A DNA stretch of 64,000 nt, from the NCBI RefSeq assembly GCF_001425605.1, contig NZ_LMRG01000029.1:62001-126000 (forward strand), written 5' to 3'. The notes under the pieces were generated by a model. It had not been told where the DNA came from. It made no database searches and saw nothing but the letters and a program-made list of their open reading frames with translations. Origin of the DNA: Rhizobium sp. Leaf453 (GTDB lineage Bacteria; Pseudomonadota; Alphaproteobacteria; Rhizobiales; Rhizobiaceae). The position numbers were made by a program, and so were the translations under genes. Of the stretch, positions 28,337 to 37,260 are shown piece by piece; the stretch's first letter is position 1, and every line of letters begins with the position of its first letter.

Positions 28337-29455
28337 TTATTGACGGATGAGGCTCGTCCACAAATCGACGAGACGGTCAAAATAGGCCTTGATCTCCAGC
28401 CGTTCGGCATGGAGCTTGCGGGCATTCTGCCCCAGTCTCCCGCGCAGTTCCGGTTCATCGAGAAGGCGTTGCAGGGCGACAGCAATCGCCTTTGCATCTC
28501 CGACCGGCACCAGCAGCCCCGTTTCTCCGTCGGTTATGATGTCCTCGACCGCACCCACAGGTGTCGCGATGACTGCGAGGCTCGCGGCCATGCCTTCGAT
28601 CACGGACATCGGCAGGTTTTCGTCGAATGACGGCAGGACAAGAACGTCCGATCTGGAGAGAAGTTCGGCCACATCGGCCGGCCCAACCCAGCCGGGCAGG
28701 GACACGCGATCGGCAAGCCCCAGCCGCTCGATCTCACGCCGGGACTCCTCGATCTCGCCGTCACCCGCAATGATCGCGCGCCAGCCGGTTCTTCCCGCAA
28801 TCATCGATAGGCCCTCGATCAGTTGCGGCACACCTTTTCGCGCGCCGACGCGACCAAGAAAGAGAATGCGCAGGGCACCGTCCTCGGCCGGGACTGGCCG
28901 CAGGGTAGGGGCCGGCGTGGCATTGGGAATGATCACGACCTTGTCCTCTATGCCGGGAACTTTTCCCGAAACGAAGGATTTCCAGACGTTTCCGAGCACG
29001 ACGATCCGTGCCGCGTCCTTGAACATCCGTGAAATCCCATGGGCTATCGAGGGCGGGCTTTCATTCCAGAACTGGCGAAACCGCGAGCCATGAAGGTGGA
29101 TGACATAGGGTATTTTCAAAAGGCTTGCCCATCGCGCCACGATCATCTTGCGGCGCGCGCTGCCGTGACTGGACAGATTGATGTGGAGCACGTCGACTCT
29201 GCCGAACGCTTTCAACGATAGCATCCGTATCAGGAACATGCAGAGGTAAAGGGGGGAAAGCACAATACTGCCTTGCCCGCGGGTGACACCGAAAGAGAGA
29301 CTGACACCCTTCTGCGGATTGCGCTCGTCGATCGCCCGAACCTCGTCCATGATCCGGTCGATGCCACCCATGCCGCCCTTGCCGAGCGGTGTGGCGATTA
29401 AGATGTGTGACTGACGATCGGACATGGTGCTGCAATTCATTGTTTCTGTTGTCAT
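28337..29455 (-). CDS. GT4-family glycosyltransferase
   Basis: 372 residues, GT-B fold. The N-terminal Rossmann half begins ILIATPLGKGGMGGIDR and includes HINLSSHGSARRK. The C-terminal donor-binding half has ILFLGRVGARKGVPQLIEG and FDENLPMSVIEGMAASLAVIAT, the EX7E motif of retaining GT4 enzymes. It transfers a sugar from a nucleotide donor to the growing repeat unit at the inner membrane face. ATGs at 29455 and 29425 both lack strong ribosome-binding sites. Its 3' end is 15 bases from the heparinase-like gene, so the two are probably one transcript. Confidence 0.85.
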   Translation of the reverse strand: MTTETMNCSTMSDRQSHILIATPLGKGGMGGIDRIMDEVRAIDERNPQKGVSLSFGVTRGQGSIVLSPLYLCMFLIRMLSLKAFGRVDVLHINLSSHGSARRKMIVARWASLLKIPYVIHLHGSRFRQFWNESPPSIAHGISRMFKDAARIVVLGNVWKSFVSGKVPGIEDKVVIIPNATPAPTLRPVPAEDGALRILFLGRVGARKGVPQLIEGLSMIAGRTGWRAIIAGDGEIEESRREIERLGLADRVSLPGWVGPADVAELLSRSDVLVLPSFDENLPMSVIEGMAASLAVIATPVGAVEDIITDGETGLLVPVGDAKAIAVALQRLLDEPELRGRLGQNARKLHAERLEIKAYFDRLVDLWTSLIRQ

Positions 29456-29666
29456 TGTAAAAGTCCCACGGCAAGCACTGAAATTTGGGATGCTCTACGC
29501 TCTTTCATTTATCCCGGAACCGATGAAGCCGGTGTCGGGTAGAGGAAACTCCCGGGGCAGGCAATCTTCCACTTCAAGGGCAAAATTGAATGCAGCGTTG
29601 ACGACGAGTGATTTTCGAAAATATTTCTAATGGCAGTGTTCTTGAGTGAGATTGAATAATTTTCAT

Positions 29667-30953
29667 CTATTTATCATTATCTATGATTTTCTCTCTGTTT
29701 TTGTATTCAAAATTAAGTATGACTGCAATGCATATGAGAACTTTGTTCGATTGTAGTATATACGACTCAACGATTGTTGATGTGAAAACCATGAATATCA
29801 AGATGGATGACGTGGGTAAGGAGTAAATATAAAATTTTACAATATTTTCTTTCTTGAAAAAGCTTTTAAAGAATCTGATTGTGTAACTTGCGTTTATCAG
29901 AAGTATAACAAGTGGTCCGATGATGCCAAACGCGATAAGTGCTTCCATATATGCGCCTTGAGCATTGGGCGCGTTGAAATTTCCCATCTGGAGCGACGGG
30001 AGCACGAATGAGTTGAAGCCGGAAATATAACCGAGGCCGTATAGGTAGTTAAGTGGAGAGCTGTCTATTATGTATGACCACAAGGGTACACGTCCGGTAA
30101 ATGATGAATCTTCACCGATAGAGTATAGGAATCCGTCTGCTGAAAACATGGATGCAAAAAATATTATCATTATGGAAAATAATATCATTGATAGGGACAT
30201 TTTTATTTTTACTGAGCTGTTTTTTAGTGCATAGTGAAAATATATGGCAATTATGGAGAGCGCGGACACAATGGATGCTCCTCCGGATCCCGCCTTGTAT
30301 AGCGAAAATATCGATACAATGAGGACGATGACGTCGCTGATTTTTTTTCTGTAGACGACGTTGGCAAAGGCAAGGCCCGAAAGTGCTGCGCAGCAATAGC
30401 CGAAGTCTGTTCTGTGTCCAAAAATTCCACGCCAGGCGCCCGCATGCGTGGATTGAAAAACGTCAGAACTGCCGTGCAAGCCGTATTTTGGATAAATTAT
30501 CACGATAATGATAGATAATATCAGAGTTGCCTTTAAAAGTTCGTAGGAAAATTGCAGTTTGGATTTTCTGTACCATAGAATGGATGCGGAAATTGGAATG
30601 ATAAATGCAAACAAATACTTGGTAGACTCAAACATCGTAACCCAAGGGGAGGCGGATATGATTGATGATGAGAATGCGAGTATGGGAAGAAGAAAAATCG
30701 GAAACGCATTATTTAACGAAGTGAAAAATTCTTTAGAGTATAGAATGGCAATTACTAACGCCAGAAATATAGACGCAACGTCGGCGATGTATACGGCATA
30801 AGATGCAGTGAAGCCCTGAAAGCTTTGGGTCGGATCTATTCCTGCAAGCTGAAGGCGAAAACCGCCAAGTGAGACTATACACATGGCAAACAGGACCAAT
30901 CGCAGGGCGACCGATAGGCGACTTGGATTGGAAATCATAAGCTCCTGGGTCAT
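29667..30953 (-). CDS. Wzy-like polysaccharide polymerase (O-antigen ligase/polymerase family)
   Basis: 428 residues, about ten hydrophobic spans with a longer polar loop near FGHRTDFGYCCAALSGLA and GLGYISGFNSFVLPSLQMG, typical of Wzy or WaaL-like proteins. The likely role is joining repeat units on the periplasmic face after the flippase. DNA here is distinctly AT-rich with codons (AAA, AAT, ATA, TTT) unlike neighbouring housekeeping genes, a sign of recent transfer. It starts three bases after the stop of the upstream glycosyltransferase, indicating one operon. Family members are too divergent for a substrate call. Confidence 0.75.
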   Translation of the reverse strand: MTQELMISNPSRLSVALRLVLFAMCIVSLGGFRLQLAGIDPTQSFQGFTASYAVYIADVASIFLALVIAILYSKEFFTSLNNAFPIFLLPILAFSSSIISASPWVTMFESTKYLFAFIIPISASILWYRKSKLQFSYELLKATLILSIIIVIIYPKYGLHGSSDVFQSTHAGAWRGIFGHRTDFGYCCAALSGLAFANVVYRKKISDVIVLIVSIFSLYKAGSGGASIVSALSIIAIYFHYALKNSSVKIKMSLSMILFSIMIIFFASMFSADGFLYSIGEDSSFTGRVPLWSYIIDSSPLNYLYGLGYISGFNSFVLPSLQMGNFNAPNAQGAYMEALIAFGIIGPLVILLINASYTIRFFKSFFKKENIVKFYIYSLPTSSILIFMVFTSTIVESYILQSNKVLICIAVILNFEYKNREKIIDNDK

Positions 30954-30956
30954 TGA

Positions 30957-32189
30957 TTAATCAGCCGCTTTTGAATGCCGGATGCGTCTGTCGCCGACAT
31001 AGACGTCAGCTACCATCTCGGAGAGGGCGACATAGTCCCTATTTTCCCGAATCCAAGCTTCTGCACGCTGTACTTCGGTGTTTGTCAGTTCTCCGAGGTC
31101 GAGTGCGTCGACAATGGCCTTTGCGAAACCTTCCGAAGAGAAATCTGACAACAGCCCGGCGCCGGTGCTCGCGATGACTGTGCTTTGATCAGGATGAAAG
31201 TTTGCTACAACTCTTCGGCCCATGGCGATGTATTCGACAAGTTTGGTCGGGGTCGCCGAGGCCAGCATCTTTGGGGATGATGGATATGGCGCGAGGCACA
31301 CATCTGCACGGCGGACATGTTTTAAAGCCATGGAAAGCGGCATTTGGTCCAGAAAGAAAATTCTCGAGGTCAAGTCCGCGAAGTATTGAAGAATCTCAGA
31401 GCGCTCGGCATCCGACGCTCGCCCAATCAGGACGAAAATTGTATCCGACCGTTCCCTCATCGCTTTCGCGACACCAGCGGCAACGATGCCCATTTGTCGC
31501 GCAGGATCGAGAGTTCCGAGATAGAGAATTGCCTTTTGGCCGGAATAGAACGCATCGCTCGCGATCTCACCCGGTTCCGATAGGAATGTCGCAGTATCAA
31601 TCCCCATCGGAACGGGCGTAATCTTTACGTCAGGCACACCTTCACCGGCGACATCGATTTTCATTTGATCGCTCTGAACGAATACGTGATGAGCCAAGGG
31701 AAGAGCGATCCTGTAAAGGGAAATCTGGCCGAGTTTTCCTATGATCCATCTTGGCAGCGCTTGCAGGTATCGCCCCTTGTCGAAAGCGGCTTGCGCCCTG
31801 AAGAGGTAGCCCTCTTCCATCGGATAGGACATCCAGTACACGAATTTTGCTCCACTGAGACGGGACACGATTGCATAAATGCTGGCAATGAGAAACGTGT
31901 CTCGGCACTGGACAATGTCGTATTCTTTTCGCAGAATCCTGCCGAAGGCGGAAAGGTGCTTTACAACAGCGTCGATCTTTCCGCGGATGCCTAAGCGTCC
32001 GATAACATAATGTGTTTCATCTTCAACGGTAATTTTTTTTCCTGGCCCGCGCTCTTCTGTACGCATGAGCCAGTCCATTTTTAGATATTTTTTCAGGTAT
32101 TTAGAAAAAAGTGTGGTGACATCGACGCGAAACGGCGGGTAAAAATCCCGCGCCACGATCAGCATTGCGATTTTATCAGAATTTTTCAT
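30957..32189 (-). CDS. GT4-family glycosyltransferase, AT-rich
   Basis: 410 residues with GT-B features: MLIVARDFYPPFRVDVTT at the start, VYWMSYPMEEGYLF in the first half, and ILYLGTLDPARQMGIVAAG with KLVEYIAMGRRVVANFHPD in the donor-binding half. The ending carries an EX-like acidic region typical of GT4. It is slightly AT-rich, like the polymerase gene just three bases downstream. It is divergent from the flippase gene with 26 bases between starts, so the promoters must overlap. The sugar donor is unknown. Confidence 0.82.
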   Translation of the reverse strand: MKNSDKIAMLIVARDFYPPFRVDVTTLFSKYLKKYLKMDWLMRTEERGPGKKITVEDETHYVIGRLGIRGKIDAVVKHLSAFGRILRKEYDIVQCRDTFLIASIYAIVSRLSGAKFVYWMSYPMEEGYLFRAQAAFDKGRYLQALPRWIIGKLGQISLYRIALPLAHHVFVQSDQMKIDVAGEGVPDVKITPVPMGIDTATFLSEPGEIASDAFYSGQKAILYLGTLDPARQMGIVAAGVAKAMRERSDTIFVLIGRASDAERSEILQYFADLTSRIFFLDQMPLSMALKHVRRADVCLAPYPSSPKMLASATPTKLVEYIAMGRRVVANFHPDQSTVIASTGAGLLSDFSSEGFAKAIVDALDLGELTNTEVQRAEAWIRENRDYVALSEMVADVYVGDRRIRHSKAAD

Positions 32190-32215
32190 GAAAGCCGTTA
32201 AACAGGAAAAGAAAA

Positions 32216-33736
32216 ATGGAACGGTTAATTACATTCATTTCAGGCCGTATTATTTCAGTCGTGCTGCTGGTCTTGTTCAACGTCCTGCTCGTTCGCCTGA
32301 TGGCGACAACGGAGTATGGACTTTATGCCGTCCTGATCTCGCTTGCCTCTATTGCAAATACCCTCGGTAGTCTCGGCGCGCAGAGGTTTCTGCCCAAATA
32401 CATGTCGCTTGCCCGCAGTCCGGAAAACGCGGCTACCGTCCGAGACATGGCGCTCGCGTTCATATCCCTGCGTTTTGTGATCGTTCTCGTGTCGGCTGGC
32501 CTATGTCTGCTGATCTCCAACCTCTGGCTGAGCAAGGACATCACGGTCAATCCGAGTGCTTTCATCCCCTTCATCTTTCTCTCCGTGATTTCGTCACTTT
32601 ATGCCGATGCTGAAGTTGTATCGCAATCGCTGAACCAACAGCGTATCTCGCGTGTCGTCGCGATCTCCGAACCGTTGTTCCGGACCACTGCCGTCGCGGT
32701 CCTCGTGCTGTTCCACATCGCGCTTTCCGGCGTCGGGGTGGTCTGGATCATGATAGCGACCCAAGGCCTTGCATGGGTAACGCTGGCCGCCAATGCCTGG
32801 GTCACGCTTCGGCAGAAGGTCAAATCGGTGACGCAAGCCGGCGGTAAGCCGCCGCGGCATGAAATCATCGGCATCATCAGTTCCGGCTATGTCAGCGGCT
32901 TGACCGCGCTCGGCGCCTCGCCGCCGTTCATCCGCTTGGTGGCGGCCAACTTCCTGTCCGCTTCCGAGTTTGCCGCCCTGAGCTTTGTGCAGACCATTAC
33001 CCTCAGCCTGCAGCGTTACTCGCCCGGCTTCCTGCTTTTCCCGTTCCTCGAGCCCGCCATCATGGGTTGGCAAACAAGTCAGAAGGAAGAGGGGCAAGCG
33101 AAAGCCGGTGCGGCCCTGTCGCTGATCGCCAAGGTCGATGCCTTCATCATCACCTTCGGCATTCTGGCGCTCGCGCCGCTGGCTACCGAGATACTGCAGC
33201 TTCTCGCCGGTGACAGGATTGCGCCGCGCCCCCTCATCCTGCTGTTGTCGATGGCCGCGATTATCGGTGGCACCGTCGTGCGGTGTTCGGAGGTCGCTGC
33301 GTCGTTCGTTTCGGCTTACAAGGCGATCTTCCTGTCGTCCGGGCTCAGCTTCCTGTTCGTGAGCATTCTCGTTTTCGGCGGTCCCTATCTCGGCATCGCC
33401 GCGATCCTTGCCTTCCCGATCGTCGATTCGCTGACCCGGTCCTTCGCCATGGAGGCTGCTGCAAAAAGCCGTGGCTTTGTTGCGGTCATCGACTGGTCGC
33501 GGATTCTTCTCTGCTTTGGCCTGATCGCCTCGTCTGTCTTGCTTTCCGAACGCATTTTCGCACCGTTGGGCTTCAGCCTCCTGGAGAAATTTGCCTTTTC
33601 GGCCGGCATGATCGCGGTGGGTGCGGTCTGCTTTCTGATCCTGAAGCCGTTGACCAAGGCGGAAGGAGCTCTGATCGCGGCCTATGTCCGATCGCCACGC
33701 ATCGGTCGCCTGCTCGGATGGTTGACGCGAAGCTAG
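32216..33736 (+). CDS. Wzx-like polysaccharide flippase (MOP/MATE superfamily)
   Basis: 506 residues with about twelve to fourteen membrane spans. The N-terminal FISGRIISVVLLVLFNVLLVRLMATTEYGLYAV motif is the usual polysaccharide-flippase start, with GSLGAQRFLPKYM and the repeated helical pairs afterwards. It would translocate undecaprenyl-linked repeat units across the inner membrane. Its end lies five bases from the stop of the acetyltransferase gene on the other strand. GC content is higher than in the divergent Wzy-glycosyltransferase pair, so the two sides may have different histories. Confidence 0.87.
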   Translation: MERLITFISGRIISVVLLVLFNVLLVRLMATTEYGLYAVLISLASIANTLGSLGAQRFLPKYMSLARSPENAATVRDMALAFISLRFVIVLVSAGLCLLISNLWLSKDITVNPSAFIPFIFLSVISSLYADAEVVSQSLNQQRISRVVAISEPLFRTTAVAVLVLFHIALSGVGVVWIMIATQGLAWVTLAANAWVTLRQKVKSVTQAGGKPPRHEIIGIISSGYVSGLTALGASPPFIRLVAANFLSASEFAALSFVQTITLSLQRYSPGFLLFPFLEPAIMGWQTSQKEEGQAKAGAALSLIAKVDAFIITFGILALAPLATEILQLLAGDRIAPRPLILLLSMAAIIGGTVVRCSEVAASFVSAYKAIFLSSGLSFLFVSILVFGGPYLGIAAILAFPIVDSLTRSFAMEAAAKSRGFVAVIDWSRILLCFGLIASSVLLSERIFAPLGFSLLEKFAFSAGMIAVGAVCFLILKPLTKAEGALIAAYVRSPRIGRLLGWLTRS

Positions 33737-33741
33737 CGCAG

Positions 33742-34257
33742 TCACAGCGGCGTCTTCGCGGGGATGATGCGGGCGGGGACACCGACCGCCAGCGCGCCAG
33801 CCGGCACATCCGAAAGGACGACGGCATTGGCACCGATCCGTGCATCGTCGCCGATCGTGACGTCTCCGATGATCTTGGCGCCTGCGCCAATATCCACGCG
33901 GTTTCCTATCCTCGGTGCGCCGGCAAGTTCGCCTGCACCCTTGTTGCCGAGGGTTACGCCTTGGCGGATTGTCACATCATCGCCGATGACGCATCGTCCA
34001 TGGATGATGATGCCGCCAAAATGCTCGATGTTCAGTCTGCGCCCGACGACCGTGCTCTCTGGCAGGTGAATGCCGCATGTCATCTCGATAAACTTCTGGG
34101 CAAGCCGATTGAGCACGAAATACGGAACCCTGACGATCCTGCTCCTGATGCGCGTGCGTGGTTCCGAAAGACGGTAGACGAGCAGAGCCCAGAAGCCTTG
34201 AGCCAGAAGGCCCTCGCGATGTGTTCTCAGGTCCTCCGCAATATGCCTGATTGCCAT
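33742..34257 (-). CDS. CysE-like hexapeptide-repeat acetyltransferase
   Basis: 171 residues. After an N-terminal helical region (RHIAEDLRTHREGLLAQGFWALLVYRL), a left-handed beta helix has repeated hexapeptide units: LNIEHFGGIIIHGRCVIGDDVTIRQGV and IGAGAKIIGDVTIGDDARIGANAVV, ending VPAGALAVGVPARII. It resembles serine O-acetyltransferase. In a polysaccharide operon it more probably acetylates a sugar. It is the last gene of the leftward set AlgD-like, GT4, acetyltransferase. Acceptor not determinable. Confidence 0.82.
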   Translation of the reverse strand: MAIRHIAEDLRTHREGLLAQGFWALLVYRLSEPRTRIRSRIVRVPYFVLNRLAQKFIEMTCGIHLPESTVVGRRLNIEHFGGIIIHGRCVIGDDVTIRQGVTLGNKGAGELAGAPRIGNRVDIGAGAKIIGDVTIGDDARIGANAVVLSDVPAGALAVGVPARIIPAKTPL

Positions 34258-34298
34258 GGTTCACCCCGTTTTCGAACTGTCCTGGGCAGGCCGCAGGC

Positions 34299-35558
34299 TT
34301 ACGACTTCACGTTCTTGTATGCGGCAATCAGCTTCGGGATTTCGTAGCTCCAGGCCATCTGCGTTTCGACGCGGTTGCGTCCGAAGACACCCATCTGCGC
34401 GCGGCGCTCGGGGTCGGTGAGCAGTTCGGCGATCTTGTCGGCAAAGTCGACGGGGTCGTTGGCCTTGGCGTAAAGCGAGGCTTCCTGGGCGCTGAAGCGG
34501 CCTTCGGTGACGTCGAACTGGACGATCGGCTTGCCCACGGCCATGTATTCGAGGATTTTGTTCATCGTCGACTTGTCGTTCATCGGGTTGACGCGATCCG
34601 GATTGACGCAGACATCCGATGTCGACAGCACCTCGAACAGGGTCTGGTCCGGCGCGCGGCCGGTGAAGGTGACATAGTCCTTCAAGCCCATCTTATCCGA
34701 CATGGCTTGAAGTGCGAAAAGGCTCGGGCCACCGCCGACCAAGGCGAACTGGATATCCTGCCGGCCGCGCTCGTAAACCAGGTGGCGGGCAGCTTCGAGA
34801 AGCAGGTCGATGCCCTCCTGCTCGCCCATCACGCCGACATAGCCGACGAGGAAATCGCGGCCGTTCTTCAGTGCCGGATTGGGCGTGACCGCCTTGACGC
34901 GGCTCAAGTCCGGTCCGCTGCGGACCACGAAGATATCCTTCGGATCCTTGCCGCCGCGCTCGATCGCGATCTTCTTGTAGCTCTCATTGGTGGAGATCAC
35001 CGTGTCGGCCGTCTTGAAGGTCAGCCATTCGAACAGGCACATCAGCCGCCAGAAGAAGCCACGCTTGTTGAACTTGGCTTCATAAAGCTCCGGGTTGATG
35101 TCGTGATGATCGAAGATATAGCGCTTGCCGAGCAGCTTGAACTGCCAGGCGATGAGAAAGATCAGGTCGGGCGGATTGCAGCCGTGCAGGGTATCGAAGC
35201 CATGCCGGAACAAGATTTTCCAGGAGAGCACCGTCTCCCAGAACAGCGCCGCGCCGTATTCCAGGAGGTATCCGAGCGCACCACCGGCATCGAGCGGCAG
35301 CGGATGGCGATAGATATGGATGCCGTCGAGAAGTTCGTAACGTTCGGTATAGCCCTTGCCGGTCGGGCAGATGATCGCCACTTCCGCACCGGCGGATTTC
35401 AGCGTTCTCGCCTCCTGCCAGACCCGGCGATCGAAGGGAACCGGCAGGTTTTCGACGATAATGAGTACCTTGCGGCCGGCAAGCTGTCCGGAAACGGCGG
35501 TTTCGCGCGCGCCGGCATTGACTTCGCTGTTTTGAAGCACATGGTCCATCGTCGTCAT
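34299..35558 (-). CDS. GT4-family glycosyltransferase
   Basis: 419 residues. The first half reads KVLIIVENLPVPFDRRVWQEARTLKSAG and includes FDHHDINPELYEAKF; the second has VGYVGVMGEQEGIDLLLEAARHL and DKSTMNKILEYMAVGKPIVQFD. These are GT-B retaining glycosyltransferase features, resembling WbuB-type or L-fucosamine-type enzymes of lipopolysaccharide loci. It starts one base after the AlgD-like gene ends, so the two are coupled, and the acetyltransferase gene follows 41 bases later. Acts on the cytosolic side of the membrane. Confidence 0.85.
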   Translation of the reverse strand: MTTMDHVLQNSEVNAGARETAVSGQLAGRKVLIIVENLPVPFDRRVWQEARTLKSAGAEVAIICPTGKGYTERYELLDGIHIYRHPLPLDAGGALGYLLEYGAALFWETVLSWKILFRHGFDTLHGCNPPDLIFLIAWQFKLLGKRYIFDHHDINPELYEAKFNKRGFFWRLMCLFEWLTFKTADTVISTNESYKKIAIERGGKDPKDIFVVRSGPDLSRVKAVTPNPALKNGRDFLVGYVGVMGEQEGIDLLLEAARHLVYERGRQDIQFALVGGGPSLFALQAMSDKMGLKDYVTFTGRAPDQTLFEVLSTSDVCVNPDRVNPMNDKSTMNKILEYMAVGKPIVQFDVTEGRFSAQEASLYAKANDPVDFADKIAELLTDPERRAQMGVFGRNRVETQMAWSYEIPKLIAAYKNVKS

Positions 35559-35559
35559 C

Positions 35560-36828
35560 TCACGAAAGCGCGTTCAGATTGACGATGTCGCCATTCTTTT
35601 CGAGGTTGAGCTTCTTGTAGGTGTGGTTGGTGACGATGACCCGGTCATACGCTGCGGCTTCCGCCGTCTCCTTGGAGACGAGCAACTGCGAGAGCGTCGG
35701 AATCTGGGTATAGGCGTAGCCGAGATTGGCGCCGACGAGCTTGGTTGCATCGATCGCCGGGTCGAAGATCGACAGTTTGTAGCCTTCACGCAGAAGACCG
35801 CGGGCGAGGTCGATATTCGGGCTTTCGCGCAGGTCGTCCGTGTCCGCCTTGAACGCCAGGCCGACGAGCAGCACTGTCGAGCCCGGTGCGAGGTCCTGGG
35901 TCACGTGCTGGAACAGCCGGTACTTGTGCGCCTCGTTCGAGCGCAGCAGGGAGTCCACCAGATGGGTATGGGCGCCGCAATCGGCGGCGATATACTGCAT
36001 GGCCCGCACGTCCTTGGGCAGGCAGGACCCGCCGAAGGCGCCGCCGGGACGCGTGTAATAGGGGGAGATGTTCAGCTTTGTATCGGACACGAAAATCTCA
36101 TGCACCTTGCTGGCACTCAGGCCCAACTGCAGGCAGACGCGGCCGATTTCGTTGGCATAGGCGACCTTGACCGCATGCCAGGTATTGTCGACGAACTTGG
36201 TGATCTCGGATTCGCCGAGACGGACATAGAAGGTCGGCGCCGAGATGTTCTGGTTGAGAATATCCATCCGTGCATTCGGTTGGCCATCGACGGTGCCGAT
36301 GACGATCTTCGGCGGGTCGAAATAGTCCTTGATGGCCGAGGACTCGCGCAGGAATTCCGGATTGTAGACAAGTTCGATGCTGCGCTCGAAATCTTCTCCT
36401 AGTTCCGCGGCAAAGATCGGTGCGATCAGCCCCTCGACGGTGCCTGGACGAATGGTCGAACGATAGACGACGGTGAGCGGCGAGGTCCGGTCGCGGTTGA
36501 CCGCTGCAGCGATCTGGCGCGTGACTTCGGCGATGTAGGACATGTTGTGCGAGCCATCCGGCGCGCTCGGCGTTCCCACGCAGACGATGGCCATGTCACA
36601 ATCATGGATGTGGTTCTTGATCTCGGTATGTGCGCTGATGCGACCGGCATCGAGACCTTCTCGGAGCAGTTCGTCGACGCCCGGCTCGGTGATCGGTGAA
36701 ATACCTTGATTGATTTGGTTTACTTTTTTCTCGCTGACATCGAAGCCAATGACATCATGGCCTTCTTTTGCAATGCAGCACATGGCGGTGAAGCCGACAT
36801 AACCCAAGCCGAAAATCGCTACTTTCAT
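35560..36828 (-). CDS. AlgD-like nucleotide-sugar dehydrogenase (probable GDP-mannose 6-dehydrogenase)
   Basis: 422 residues from the ATG at 36828, where the Rossmann start MKVAIFGLGYVGFT begins; the frame runs back to 36879. Catalytic Cys269 is in RPGGAFGGSCLPKDVRA and the WHAVKVAYANEIG motif precedes it. Both match Pseudomonas AlgD (catalytic Cys268, WHAAKVTFANEIG) more closely than UDP-glucose dehydrogenases do. It would oxidise GDP-mannose to GDP-mannuronate using two NAD+. A UDP-sugar substrate is not excluded. It heads an operon with a glycosyltransferase and an acetyltransferase, and supplies an acidic sugar to the polysaccharide. Confidence 0.85.
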   Translation of the reverse strand: MKVAIFGLGYVGFTAMCCIAKEGHDVIGFDVSEKKVNQINQGISPITEPGVDELLREGLDAGRISAHTEIKNHIHDCDMAIVCVGTPSAPDGSHNMSYIAEVTRQIAAAVNRDRTSPLTVVYRSTIRPGTVEGLIAPIFAAELGEDFERSIELVYNPEFLRESSAIKDYFDPPKIVIGTVDGQPNARMDILNQNISAPTFYVRLGESEITKFVDNTWHAVKVAYANEIGRVCLQLGLSASKVHEIFVSDTKLNISPYYTRPGGAFGGSCLPKDVRAMQYIAADCGAHTHLVDSLLRSNEAHKYRLFQHVTQDLAPGSTVLLVGLAFKADTDDLRESPNIDLARGLLREGYKLSIFDPAIDATKLVGANLGYAYTQIPTLSQLLVSKETAEAAAYDRVIVTNHTYKKLNLEKNGDIVNLNALS

Positions 36829-37260
36829 CCAGTTTTTCCCACTCTCAACAGGAGGTCTTCGGGCGAATTCGAAAGACATCTGTCCGGAATTAAATTCAGT
36901 TAAAACAAGCTTTTAAAAGTTATTTACAGAGTTTTAATGTGCTTTTCAGTGCTGAATTTTCGAAATTTATTATATTCCCACAGCCTCTTTTGAATGCTGC
37001 AAAGGAATTTGAAATGACCATACACCGCCCCCGCAATGGCCTTTTTTGGGCTTGTTTACACGAAATTGTTTTCACATAATTAAACACGATTTCAAAGAGG
37101 TTTTCGCACTTGCGAGATGACATGGTTAAGGCGCGCGTCTTATTGGCCACGCTTTTGATCTGTTAAAAACGGCATAAACGCGATCGGCCTATCCCGACTT
37201 TTTCAGTTGGGGTGGCCAGATATAATTATTGTTTTCAATCATCTATTCCGGATTTTCTCC
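36829..37260. promoter_or_regulatory. AT-rich divergent region between the AlgD-like operon and the Sel1 gene
   Basis: About 430 bases with no supported gene; a 76-residue open frame on the minus strand lacks a ribosome-binding site. It is markedly AT-rich and includes a CTTTTAAAAG palindrome near 36909. Promoters for both outward operons must lie here, but I cannot place them. Confidence 0.4.

Noticed and set aside
36920-37150. 76-residue open frame on the minus strand in the AT-rich gap
   Set aside because: No ribosome-binding site, no protein-like composition beyond AT-driven codons, and no matching neighbour.
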